Source: Bacteroidota bacterium (lineage in GTDB: Bacteria; Bacteroidota; Bacteroidia; Chitinophagales; Chitinophagaceae). From it: 64,000 nt of DNA. Below are positions 53,882 through 61,886 of the stretch, in pieces. The stretch covers positions 93,397-157,396 of the forward strand of contig JAKQGX010000037.1 in NCBI GenBank assembly GCA_029573235.1, in the 5' to 3' direction. The position numbers and the translations under genes were made by a program. The stretch's first letter is position 1. Each line of letters begins with the position of its first letter. Under the pieces are notes generated by a model, which was not told the DNA's origin, made no database searches, and saw nothing but the letters and a program-made list of their open reading frames with translations.

Positions 53882-53957
53882 TTATTATTTAAGTAAATAA
53901 TCGTTGCTGATTTTTGGGAGTGCAAATGTAAGGAAATTACTGAGAAAAGAAAATGGA

Positions 53958-54830
53958 TTATTGTTTCGGTGCTACAGGCTTAGGTGTAGGAGCCTCGCCA
54001 TCTTTGAAAACTTGTACCGCAATGATGTCTTCTACGAAGACCCATTTCCCATTTTCCCATCTTAATCCATCGTATTGTCCAGTAGGTACAAAAGTGTTTT
54101 TTCGATTGGGGTCATTCATTTGTGATATAAGCCTGTCAAAGGTGATAGCGTTATATTCTTTGTCCCACTTCATAGATACATTCACATCTTTTCGATACTC
54201 TATTACAAACCGGTTGACGGTATTTTTTTTAGCGGGGATGGAGAACATGGGTGCACCAAATACAATACCGTCTTCATTAAAATACATGGGATCTATAACT
54301 TTGATATTACTCAGCAAATTGTTGATGTTTTTCCCGAGGAAAAAATACATTGTTTTGCCCTCCACTTCTCTGGTGAGTATCTCATAATAGATGCCTCCAT
54401 ACCATTTTTTATTTGAAAGAATACTATCCTCCAACCCGCTGGCTAATTCTTGAGAGTAGTCAATGAGTGGAAATAATTTCAATGGTTCAGCAGGCATTTG
54501 AATGGCTCCATAATACCGATACACAGCACCCGTAACATTTACTGCCCAATTAAACATCCTAAATTTTTGATCTTCCGGTTGCACCAAATTGATAACACTA
54601 CTCAACTTCGGAAATGCATAACTATAGGATTGTGGTAGCTTTAGGGTGCGCACCAATTGCTTAATAAACCTTTCACAATAGGCTTGTCGCTCTTCGGGTA
54701 TATAGGCATTGTACATAGAATCTGCCGTAGCCACTAAAGAGTCTTCCATAACGGGCAAGCTTTGGGCAGTCGTATGTTTGGCTAGTATGCTTTGGGTAAC
54801 GATGAGGAGAAAAATGAAAAATCGTTTCAC
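53958..54830 (-). CDS. Exported hypothetical protein
   Basis: 290 residues with a signal peptide (MKRFFIFLLIVTQSILAKHTTAQ). The mature region mixes a helical first half (DSMYNAYIPEERQAYCERFI) with a strand-rich second half (KKWYGGIYYEILTREVEGKT, GAPMFSIPAKKNTVNRFVIE) and a Pro-rich tail. I recall similar proteins as unnamed conserved Bacteroidota families; no known function. A weak TATTTTTA box lies 21 nt upstream. Confidence 0.7.
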   Translation of the reverse strand: MKRFFIFLLIVTQSILAKHTTAQSLPVMEDSLVATADSMYNAYIPEERQAYCERFIKQLVRTLKLPQSYSYAFPKLSSVINLVQPEDQKFRMFNWAVNVTGAVYRYYGAIQMPAEPLKLFPLIDYSQELASGLEDSILSNKKWYGGIYYEILTREVEGKTMYFFLGKNINNLLSNIKVIDPMYFNEDGIVFGAPMFSIPAKKNTVNRFVIEYRKDVNVSMKWDKEYNAITFDRLISQMNDPNRKNTFVPTGQYDGLRWENGKWVFVEDIIAVQVFKDGEAPTPKPVAPKQ

Positions 54831-55061
54831 GTATTCAGGTTAGAATTTTAGTAAAAATAGTTTTATGGACACTGCCATAAGTCATGAGGTAGCAGCATGA
54901 AAAAAGTAAAGCTTAATGAATTACTTAGTATGGTAATTCTACCGATACCTCTAAGCAATCAAACCTAATAAATTTCTTTGAAAAATCAGGAACTACCTTC
55001 GTTAAACTATGTTTTTCTACTAAAACAAACTACTTTAGAGCAGCCATTTATTTCTATCAAA

Positions 55062-56372
55062 ATGATGATTGTTCAACAAATACTATTCGTAATAATATCC
55101 ATAGTTGCCTTTTATTTATTTGCTAAAAAAGCTAGTGAAATCAGGCGGAATATTCTTTTAGGTCGTGACGAAGACTTGACTGACCAATCCGAAAAGCGCT
55201 GGAAAAACATGGTGTTGCTGGCATTTGGACAAAAGAAAATGTTTAAGAAACCCATTCCGGCCATCTTGCATTTGTTTGTATATGTTGGTTTTGTATTAAT
55301 CAATATTGAGGTGCTGGAGATACTCATAGATGGTGTATTTGGCACACACCGAGCCTTAGAAGCACCATTAGGTAGCTTTTATCATTTTCTAATTGGCTTC
55401 TTTGAAATACTGGCAGTGCTAACACTTATTGCCGTTATCAGTTTTTTGGTTCGAAGAAATATTTTGAAAGTGAAAAGACTAAGCATGGCTGAGTTGGATG
55501 GCTTCCCTAAAAGAGATGCTAACACCATTTTGTATATCGAAGTTGTATTGATGTCAATGCTACTTATTATGAATGCTTCAGAAGGCGCTATCATGCTTCA
55601 AGAGGGTACCGGCAATGGCTTTTTAATTAGCACAATGTTAGCTCCTGCCATTGTGGGACTTAGCCCGGAATCCTTGCACCTCATTGAACGCATCTGTTGG
55701 TGGGGACATATCTTGGGCATTTATGCTTTTCTCAACTACCTGCCATATTCCAAACACTTCCACATATTATTAGCATTCCCTAATGCATACTACCAACGGC
55801 TGACACCACAAGCGGAAATGCGGAATATGAAAGATATTCAGAATGAAGTGTTGTATATGATGCAGCCCGAATTGGCACCACCACCTCCGGCTGATGGCTC
55901 TCAACCTGCGACTTCTGCATTTGGTGCCAAAGATGTAAAAGACCTTTCTTGGAAAAACTTAATGGATGCGTATGCCTGCACAGAGTGTGGTCGATGCACG
56001 GATGCATGCCCGGCAAATACTACCGGTAAAAAATTATCGCCTCGCAAAATCATGATGGCTACCCGCGACCGATTAGAAGAAGTAGGCACCAACATCAATC
56101 AAAATAAAACCTTTGTTGAAGACGGAAAAACCTTGTTGCACGATTACATTTCTGTAGAAGAGCTGCGTGCATGTACTACTTGCCAAGCCTGCGTAGAAGC
56201 CTGCCCTGTAAGCATTAGCCCATTGGATATTATTGCTCAGTTAAGGCGCAATCTGGTAATGGAAGAAAGTAATGCACCACAAGAATGGAACCTTATGTTT
56301 TCGAATATTGAAACCAATATGGCGCCGTGGAAATTTAGTCCGGATGAAAGAGATGCTTGGATCCATTCTTGA
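55062..56372 (+). CDS. Membrane-bound Fe-S protein with heme-b-type domain (HdrE/DsrM-like N-terminus, two 4Fe-4S)
   Basis: 436 residues from ATG 55062. The first 280 residues have about six membrane helices with His residues of a NarI/HdrE-type heme b domain (ILHLFVYVGFVLINI, CWWGHILGIYAFLNYLPY, KHFHILLAF). The C-terminal part has two ferredoxin motifs, CTECGRCTDACP and CTTCQACVEACP. It likely passes electrons between a soluble donor and menaquinone, with the CCG protein encoded next. The start is chosen because a TTG further upstream (54978) precedes a probable -7 box (TACTTTAG, 55031-55038) and adds an unlikely N-terminus. The 107 bp to the next gene show nothing else. Confidence 0.86.
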   Translation: MMIVQQILFVIISIVAFYLFAKKASEIRRNILLGRDEDLTDQSEKRWKNMVLLAFGQKKMFKKPIPAILHLFVYVGFVLINIEVLEILIDGVFGTHRALEAPLGSFYHFLIGFFEILAVLTLIAVISFLVRRNILKVKRLSMAELDGFPKRDANTILYIEVVLMSMLLIMNASEGAIMLQEGTGNGFLISTMLAPAIVGLSPESLHLIERICWWGHILGIYAFLNYLPYSKHFHILLAFPNAYYQRLTPQAEMRNMKDIQNEVLYMMQPELAPPPPADGSQPATSAFGAKDVKDLSWKNLMDAYACTECGRCTDACPANTTGKKLSPRKIMMATRDRLEEVGTNINQNKTFVEDGKTLLHDYISVEELRACTTCQACVEACPVSISPLDIIAQLRRNLVMEESNAPQEWNLMFSNIETNMAPWKFSPDERDAWIHS

Positions 56373-56480
56373 AAATTAAGATGACTAATTACTTGCGTTG
56401 ACGACAGCCTATATCTAATTGTCGGCAATAGAAGAACTAGAAAACAAAAAAAATTGACTTGTTAACTCAATAGACAAACT

Positions 56481-57269
56481 ATGTTAGAAGTAAAATCAAT
56501 GGCGGAGTTTATGGCAAGTGGCGAAAGCCCAGATGTGTTGTTTTGGGTGGGTTGTGCCGGTAGCTTTGACCAACGTGCTCAAAAAATAACCAAAGCATTC
56601 GTTCAGATATTAAACAAGGTGGGAGTAAGTTTTGCCATACTGGGAAAAGAAGAAATGTGTACCGGAGACCCCGCTCGACGTGCCGGCAATGAGTTTCTTT
56701 TTCAAATGATGGCGTACAACAATATCCAGGTATTGAATGGGTATAACGTGAAGAAAATTATTACCACTTGTCCGCATTGCTTTAATGTTATCAAAAACGA
56801 ATATCCGGCATTAGGTGGCAACTACGAGGTCATCCATCATACCGTATTTTTACAACAGTTGATTAACGATGGAAAATTGGTATTGAAAGATGGAGGGGCT
56901 TTCAAAGGAACCAAAATCACGTATCACGACAGTTGTTATTTAGGACGCGGCAATGGCGTTTATGAGGCTCCTCGCGAAGTTTTGCAAGCATTAGATGTAG
57001 AATTGGTTGAAATGAAAAGTTGCCGTTCCAAAGGATTGTGCTGTGGTGCTGGAGGTGCGCAAATGTTTAAAGAAGAAGAAGCCGGAACGACACGTGTCAA
57101 CTTTAAACGTACCGATGAGGCAATAGAAACCGGCGCAAATATTATTGCTTCCAATTGTCCTTTTTGTACAACAATGTTGGTAGATGGTGTAAAGAATAGA
57201 GAGAAAGAAGAAGCTATTAAAGTAATGGATATTGCCGAAATGGTTGCCCTTTCATTAAAGGACCAATAG
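56481..57269 (+). CDS. CCG-domain Fe-S oxidoreductase subunit (HdrB/LutA-like)
   Basis: 262 residues with two cysteine-rich CCG domains. The first has VGCAGSFDQRAQ, EEMCTGDPARRAG and TTCPHCFNVI. The second has YHDSCYLGRGNGVYEAPREV, LCCGAGGAQM and NCPFCTTMLVDG. Such domains hold a non-cubane 4Fe-4S cluster in heterodisulfide reductase, and disulfide or quinone chemistry in relatives. With the upstream membrane Fe-S protein it resembles a split version of fused HdrDE-like proteins (ETF:menaquinone oxidoreductase type). Electron donor unknown. Convergent with the next gene. Confidence 0.88.
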   Translation: MLEVKSMAEFMASGESPDVLFWVGCAGSFDQRAQKITKAFVQILNKVGVSFAILGKEEMCTGDPARRAGNEFLFQMMAYNNIQVLNGYNVKKIITTCPHCFNVIKNEYPALGGNYEVIHHTVFLQQLINDGKLVLKDGGAFKGTKITYHDSCYLGRGNGVYEAPREVLQALDVELVEMKSCRSKGLCCGAGGAQMFKEEEAGTTRVNFKRTDEAIETGANIIASNCPFCTTMLVDGVKNREKEEAIKVMDIAEMVALSLKDQ

Positions 57270-57290
57270 TATTTCATCGAATACGATAAA

Positions 57291-57332
57291 AGTAATGGGT
57301 ACCATCAAACATATTGAATGGCACCCATTGCT
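57291..57332. terminator. Long hairpin between convergent genes
   Basis: Arms 57291-57305 (AGTAATGGGTACCAT) and 57318-57332 (ATGGCACCCATTGCT) pair over 15 positions with one A-C mismatch and one T-G pair around a 12-nt loop. No T-run follows either side. Its place between two converging genes suggests a shared transcription barrier. Confidence 0.45.
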
Positions 57333-57383
57333 ATTGTAAGAGGCATAAGCTTGGCGCTGTGGTTACCCAATGCGTAATATACC

Positions 57384-57899
57384 TTATTGAAAATAGGTAT
57401 GAAGTGTTTGAAATGATGCTTCCAATTTTTTGATAGTGTTGTTTGCTTCTGTAGCACTTTCGGCTTCTGCCAGGTCATCTAATAACGCCATATAAGGCAC
57501 CAGCCATTTGTGCAATTCATCATGTGCTTGCCCTTCCATATTACAATGATCCACCAATGCTGACTTCTGTGTTTCCAACTGTGTAGCTAATTTTTTGTAA
57601 TCGTTGGCATGATGAGTAATATAGTCCTTGCATAATTTTTCCGATTCTGTAAGGAAAGGCTTCATCTCTTTGCTAATCTCCCATTTCGCTCCATTGTTTA
57701 GTTCAAGAGGTTCCATTTCATCATCATCATGTTCATCACTACTATCAATATCGGCTGCTATGGAAGATGATGTTGTAGTGTCTTTCACTTCAGTAGCAGG
57801 GGCATTTGTTGCATTATTTGTGCAAGAAAAGAAGCACACCATCAAACTGAAGCCAATTATTGTCGTGAACCAATTGGGTAACATTTTAATTCCGCTCAT
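57384..57899 (-). CDS. Small helical lipoprotein, possible metal-binding
   Basis: 171 residues with a lipobox VCFFSC and an acidic linker (DSSDEHDDDEMEPLE). The rest is strongly helical, four predicted helices (EISKEMKPFLTESEKLCKDY, DYKKLATQLETQKSALVDH, AHDELHKWLVPYMALLDDL, ANNTIKKLEASFQTLHTYF). DHCNMEGQAHDELHKW clusters Cys, Met and His in one spot, as in copper-binding helical bundles; that is inference. I recall similar unnamed lipoproteins in Bacteroidota. Function not assigned. Confidence 0.7.
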   Translation of the reverse strand: MSGIKMLPNWFTTIIGFSLMVCFFSCTNNATNAPATEVKDTTTSSSIAADIDSSDEHDDDEMEPLELNNGAKWEISKEMKPFLTESEKLCKDYITHHANDYKKLATQLETQKSALVDHCNMEGQAHDELHKWLVPYMALLDDLAEAESATEANNTIKKLEASFQTLHTYFQ

Positions 57900-57944
57900 T
57901 GTATTTGTTTTTTGGATTTAAAACTTGGATGGTTTCACCATAAT

Positions 57945-58784
57945 TTATAGTGGATAGTCCAATCGAATTTCTTTGGAAAAGGGTTTATTGTTTCGGTCTT
58001 TACCTTCTATTTTCCACATCACACTTTGTAGTGCTACGCTAATGGGGGCACGGTTTACATCCTTTACTTTTTTGGCTAATTGTTCCCATTCATTCAGTTC
58101 TTTACGGCTATACCTATTGGCTCTTGCAGATCGGCTAATGGCATTTCTTACATTCCCTACGGAGGTGTTTTTATGAGTCAGTTGGTCGGGTTCTAAATGA
58201 GTGATGGCAAAGGTGTTTTTCCCTTTTAATACGGACCATGGCGAGGTGTATTCCATGTTTTCGAGTTCCATTTTATCGCCACCGTTGCTCGCTACTAATG
58301 TGGTGATGTATCGTTGTGAAACTTTAGTAATAGTAGCATTCTTAAAAATGAGTTGATTACCCTGTAACTTGCCTGAAACTAATTGGTAGCTGACTCCATT
58401 AAGCATTCTGGCATTTTGATTTTTGAATGAGCGCACTTCAATCTGAGGTATGGTTACACTTACCTCTTTAAAATCGATTGTCAATCCGCTTGTGTTTTTT
58501 TGAGTAGTTGCTACTACTTCCGTAGGTTGCGGTGCTATTATCTCTTTAGTAGTGTCCTTTGCTACAGGCTTTGTTTCTTCAGTGGGTTGTTGTGCTGAGG
58601 ATTGTGTAGTGGTTTCTGCCAATTTAATGTCCGCCACATAATCTTCTAAAAAAGTAGGGTCTGTTTCGGTAATTATGGTAGCTGAGTCACCTAACACAAT
58701 AGCACCATGGCTCACTTTCTTGTCGTTTTTGCAAGACACAAATAGTACAGAAGCAATTGCCCAAATCAACGAATACCGAATCAT
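57945..58784 (-). CDS. Hypothetical lipoprotein, downstream of the second E1 gene
   Basis: 279 residues with the lipobox VLFVSC (C18). A disordered Thr/Glu/Gln/Pro-rich linker (about 60-100) is followed by a beta-rich C-terminal domain (about 100-279) with ARMLNGVSYQLVSGKLQGN and GKDRNNKPFSKEIRLDYPL. No named family. It has its own -7 box (TATTTTCG, 58812-58805 minus, 20 nt upstream), so it need not depend on the E1 gene 41 bp away. Confidence 0.68.
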   Translation of the reverse strand: MIRYSLIWAIASVLFVSCKNDKKVSHGAIVLGDSATIITETDPTFLEDYVADIKLAETTTQSSAQQPTEETKPVAKDTTKEIIAPQPTEVVATTQKNTSGLTIDFKEVSVTIPQIEVRSFKNQNARMLNGVSYQLVSGKLQGNQLIFKNATITKVSQRYITTLVASNGGDKMELENMEYTSPWSVLKGKNTFAITHLEPDQLTHKNTSVGNVRNAISRSARANRYSRKELNEWEQLAKKVKDVNRAPISVALQSVMWKIEGKDRNNKPFSKEIRLDYPL

Positions 58785-58804
58785 AATAGAATGAACTTTG
58801 ATGA

Positions 58805-58812
58805 CGAAAATA
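58805..58812 (-). promoter_or_regulatory. -7 box (TATTTTCG) for the 57945-58784 lipoprotein
   Basis: Minus-strand TATTTTCG, 20 nt before the ATG at 58784, in the 41-bp gap after the E1 gene. No -33 is visible. Confidence 0.38.
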
Positions 58813-58825
58813 AGAAACCCCTTTA

Positions 58826-60808
58826 TTAATACGAGGCTAATTTATCAACAGCTTCTTTTAAATAATTTTTGGCTAAGAAATTTTGCTCCAACGATACGGA
58901 AAAAGGGATGGGCGTATCGAGGCTGGCACATCGTACAATAGGTGCGTCTAAGTATTCGAAGCAATGCTCGGCAATCCAAGCCGCAATTTCACCACCTATA
59001 CCACCGGTTAAATTATCTTCATGCAATAGCAATACTTTTCCGGTTTGTTGCACTGCCGTTTTTATAGCATCATAATCTAATGGTGCAAGCGTGCGAAGAT
59101 CGAGGATATATAACGACAATTCCGGGTGTGCTGCGGCATATTCGGTCGCCCAATGCACACCGCTTCCGTAGGTAATAAGGGTGATGTCTGCTCCGTTTTG
59201 AACTACTCTTGCCTTTCCGATTTCGATATTATAATACCCGTCCGGCACCTTTCCGCTAACGCTCCTATACAGTGCTTTGTGTTCAAAGAAAATAACCGGA
59301 TTGGGGTCTTCAATAGAAGCAATAAGCAACCCTTTCGCATCTTCGGGAGTGGAAGGATAGACTACTTTCAAACCAGGTACATGTGTAAACCAAGCTTCAT
59401 TACTTTGTGAATGAAATGGCCCGGCACCCACGCCTCCACCTGTTGGCATACGGATAACCACATCAGCATGTTGCCCCCATCGATAGTGTATTTTAGCAAG
59501 ATTGTTTACAATTTGATTGAACCCTACCGTTACAAAATCGGCAAACTGCATCTCCATCATCGACTTGAATCCTTTAATAGACAAGCCCAAAGCAGCACCC
59601 ACGATAGCACTTTCGCAAAGGGGGGTATTTCGCACCCTTTCTTTTCCAAACTTATCAATGAAGCCTTCGGTCACTTTAAAAGCGCCTCCATATTCAGCAA
59701 TATCTTGCCCCATTAAAATTAAATTTTCATACCGAGACATACATGTATCTAATCCATCGCTGATGGCTTGAATGAATTTTTTTTCAGTAGAAGTACCATT
59801 TGCAGTTGGTGCAACTATCGGGTGTGTGTTCGGTGCAAAGACATCTCTTAGCTCTTCAGCTGTATTGGGATGCACATCTTCGGCAGCAAAGCCAATTGCC
59901 AACCCTTCTTCAATCTCCGATTTAATTTCTGCATGTATCTCTGCAGACTGCTGTGCACTTATGATTCCTTCTTGAATTAAATAGTTTTCGTAGTTTATTA
60001 CAGGGTCTTTCTTTCCCCATTCTTCAAACAACTCTTTAGGTACATACTTCACGCCACTGGCTTCTTCGTGCCCGCGCATTCTGAAGGTCATACATTCTAT
60101 AAGTATGGGCTTTTGTTCTTTGATACAATATTGCCGTGCATCTGATACGGTATTATAAACCTCTAGAATATTATTGCCATCAATGGTGATACCCTTCATA
60201 CCATAACCAATCGCGCGGTCCGCTAATTGCTTACAGGCATATTGCTCGTTTACCGGTGTGCTAAGTCCGTATCCGTTGTTTTCGATGACAAATATTACAG
60301 GCAATCCCCAAACAGCAGCTACATTCAACGCTTCATGAAATTCTCCTTCACTGGTGCCGCCATCACCACTAAAGGCAAGGCTTACCTTATTTTCTTTTCG
60401 CAGCTGATGTGCCAGAGAAATACCGTCGGCAATAGCTAATTGAGGTCCCAAGTGCGATATCATTCCACAGATATGATGCGCATTTGAACCAAAGTGAAAC
60501 GAGCGCTCACGTCCTTTTGAATAGCCTTCTTTCTTTCCTTGCCATTGCATAAAAAGCTTATCAAAAGGCATTTTACGAGCTGTAAAAACACCTAAATTTC
60601 GGTGCAAAGGCAAGATGTATTCATCTGCATCCAGCGCCATGGTAGCACCTACTGCAATTGCTTCTTGGCCAATGCCACTAAACCATTTGCTAATACGTCC
60701 TTGCCGAAGTAGAATGAGCATTTTCTCTTCTATTAGTCGTGGACGGAGAATCTCTTTATATAATTCAATAAGGGTTGAGTGGGGTAGATGCGCTTTGTTG
60801 AATTGCAT
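58826..60808 (-). CDS. Fused alpha/beta 2-oxo-acid dehydrogenase E1 component (second form)
   Basis: 660 residues from ATG 60808. The E1-alpha half (1-320) has the canonical TPP motif SGDGGTSEG (GDG at 148-150) ending in NNGYGLS near 177-183. The E1-beta half (about 345-660) has LILMGQDIAEYGGAFKVTEG and the glutamate of NTPLCESAIVGAALG. It is probably the pyruvate/branched-chain type: the fused form is common in Bacteroidota. It differs from the 800-residue E1 (20.3 kb) in lacking a long linker and in having the standard TPP motif. E2/E3 are not nearby. A longer start (60838) is excluded by the -7 box between the two starts. Confidence 0.9.
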   Translation of the reverse strand: MQFNKAHLPHSTLIELYKEILRPRLIEEKMLILLRQGRISKWFSGIGQEAIAVGATMALDADEYILPLHRNLGVFTARKMPFDKLFMQWQGKKEGYSKGRERSFHFGSNAHHICGMISHLGPQLAIADGISLAHQLRKENKVSLAFSGDGGTSEGEFHEALNVAAVWGLPVIFVIENNGYGLSTPVNEQYACKQLADRAIGYGMKGITIDGNNILEVYNTVSDARQYCIKEQKPILIECMTFRMRGHEEASGVKYVPKELFEEWGKKDPVINYENYLIQEGIISAQQSAEIHAEIKSEIEEGLAIGFAAEDVHPNTAEELRDVFAPNTHPIVAPTANGTSTEKKFIQAISDGLDTCMSRYENLILMGQDIAEYGGAFKVTEGFIDKFGKERVRNTPLCESAIVGAALGLSIKGFKSMMEMQFADFVTVGFNQIVNNLAKIHYRWGQHADVVIRMPTGGGVGAGPFHSQSNEAWFTHVPGLKVVYPSTPEDAKGLLIASIEDPNPVIFFEHKALYRSVSGKVPDGYYNIEIGKARVVQNGADITLITYGSGVHWATEYAAAHPELSLYILDLRTLAPLDYDAIKTAVQQTGKVLLLHEDNLTGGIGGEIAAWIAEHCFEYLDAPIVRCASLDTPIPFSVSLEQNFLAKNYLKEAVDKLASY

Positions 60809-60825
60809 GCTCAAAAATTTGCTCG

Positions 60826-60833
60826 CAAAGGTA
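60826..60833 (-). promoter_or_regulatory. -7 box (TACCTTTG) for the 660-residue E1 gene
   Basis: Minus-strand TACCTTTG, a full match, 17 nt before ATG 60808. It decides the start against the longer frame. Confidence 0.52.
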
Positions 60834-60970
60834 GGCAAATCAACACGCTTAAATACAGTCCCAATAGTTTATTACTCGTATCTATTAATGCCTGTTTGAT
60901 GCCGCCGCAGAATAGCTAATTGCAGAATACTTACTAGAAGTTTTTTGCTTTGGTATGAAAGAAGATAGCA

Positions 60971-61477
60971 TTACTTCGTTTGAGAATAGCCTTGTACGAT
61001 AGCTTCCATTACGTGAAAAGTAATGGGGCAGACAAGGGTATTTTTTAGCGTTAGTGCGGTTCGGTTTAGCAACACATCTTCATTGGTGTAAGGGTATCTT
61101 GCACAATCTCCGGGACGTACTTCATATATCTGACAAGTATTGTCCGTGTTTAGGAAGGGACATGGTGATGATTGGGTTACAAAATCATTGTCTTCATCCA
61201 ACCGAAGGTACCTTGATATCAGCTCACCTTCTTTAATTTTCAGATGTTTGGCAATCCGTTTAATATCCGGTTGTTTGAATCGGGGAGAATGATTTTTGCA
61301 GCAATTAGCACATTGCAGACAGTCTATGGTATCAAAGGCGTTTTGGTGGAGCTTGGGCAATTCTTTTAGTATCGCAGCACGCCATTTTTTGCCTCCGGGC
61401 TTACTTACTTTTTCTAAGGTGCTTCGGTAGGCTTTTTGGTGCTCTTGTGCTTCTTTCTTCCAGGATGGCGAGAGCAT
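60971..61477 (-). CDS. YkgJ-like cysteine-cluster protein
   Basis: 168 residues. CLQCANCC (C53, C56, C59, C60), then SPCPFLNTDNTCQIYEVRPG and DCARYP, form the YkgJ pattern of eight cysteines thought to hold zinc or an Fe-S cluster. The family is conserved but of unknown role. A basic helical N-terminus (MLSPSWKKEAQEHQKAYRST) precedes it. It is encoded between E1 and rpsT on the same strand but separated by rpsT's terminator. Confidence 0.85.
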   Translation of the reverse strand: MLSPSWKKEAQEHQKAYRSTLEKVSKPGGKKWRAAILKELPKLHQNAFDTIDCLQCANCCKNHSPRFKQPDIKRIAKHLKIKEGELISRYLRLDEDNDFVTQSSPCPFLNTDNTCQIYEVRPGDCARYPYTNEDVLLNRTALTLKNTLVCPITFHVMEAIVQGYSQTK

Positions 61478-61507
61478 AATTTATTATTGCCGATTGGTAA
61501 TATACAT

Positions 61508-61544
61508 AAAAATGAAAAGCCGCCGGCTAAAATAGCGAGCGGCT
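61508..61544 (-). terminator. Terminator of rpsT
   Basis: An outer stem AGCCGC/GCGGCT (61518-61523 and 61539-61544) with an inner GCT/AGC pairing, followed on the minus strand by TTTTCATTTTTA. It lies 20 nt after the rpsT stop. Confidence 0.7.
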
Positions 61545-61564
61545 GAAATGCTATATAATAGAGA

Positions 61565-61819
61565 TTACGCTATTGCATTAATTCTTTTTACCAAACCAGA
61601 TTTAAGGTTGCTGGCTTTATTTTTATGAATAACATTACGCTTAGCCAGCTTGTCAATCATAGAAATTACTTTAGGAAGTGATTCTTGAGCTTCTTTTTTG
61701 TCAGTTACTGCTAACAATGCACGAATTGCATTACGAGTAGTTTTACCATAATAACGATTATGCTCACGACGCTTCAAACTTTGGCGAATATCTTTCTTGG
61801 TTGCTTTATGGTTTGCCAT
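61565..61819 (-). CDS. rpsT: 30S ribosomal protein S20
   Basis: 84 residues, Lys/Arg-rich helical protein that binds 16S r[23 protein letters not shown], then [19 protein letters not shown], the conserved family ends. Monocistronic, with the best promoter in the window just upstream and its own terminator. Confidence 0.97.
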   Translation of the reverse strand: MANHKATKKDIRQSLKRREHNRYYGKTTRNAIRALLAVTDKKEAQESLPKVISMIDKLAKRNVIHKNKASNLKSGLVKRINAIA

Positions 61820-61850
61820 TTTTTTATATTATTCTCTTTTGAAAGGATTG

Positions 61851-61881
61851 CAAAGGTAAGGAAATAATTTACCTAAACAAA
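61851..61881 (-). promoter_or_regulatory. Full Bacteroidota sigma-ABfr promoter of rpsT
   Basis: Minus strand: TTTG (61881-61878), exactly 19 nt, then TACCTTTG (61858-61851). Both elements match the Bacteroidota -33/-7 consensus. The ATG follows after 31 nt. It abuts the end of the MltD-like gene (61887). Confidence 0.75.
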
Positions 61882-61886
61882 ATATT

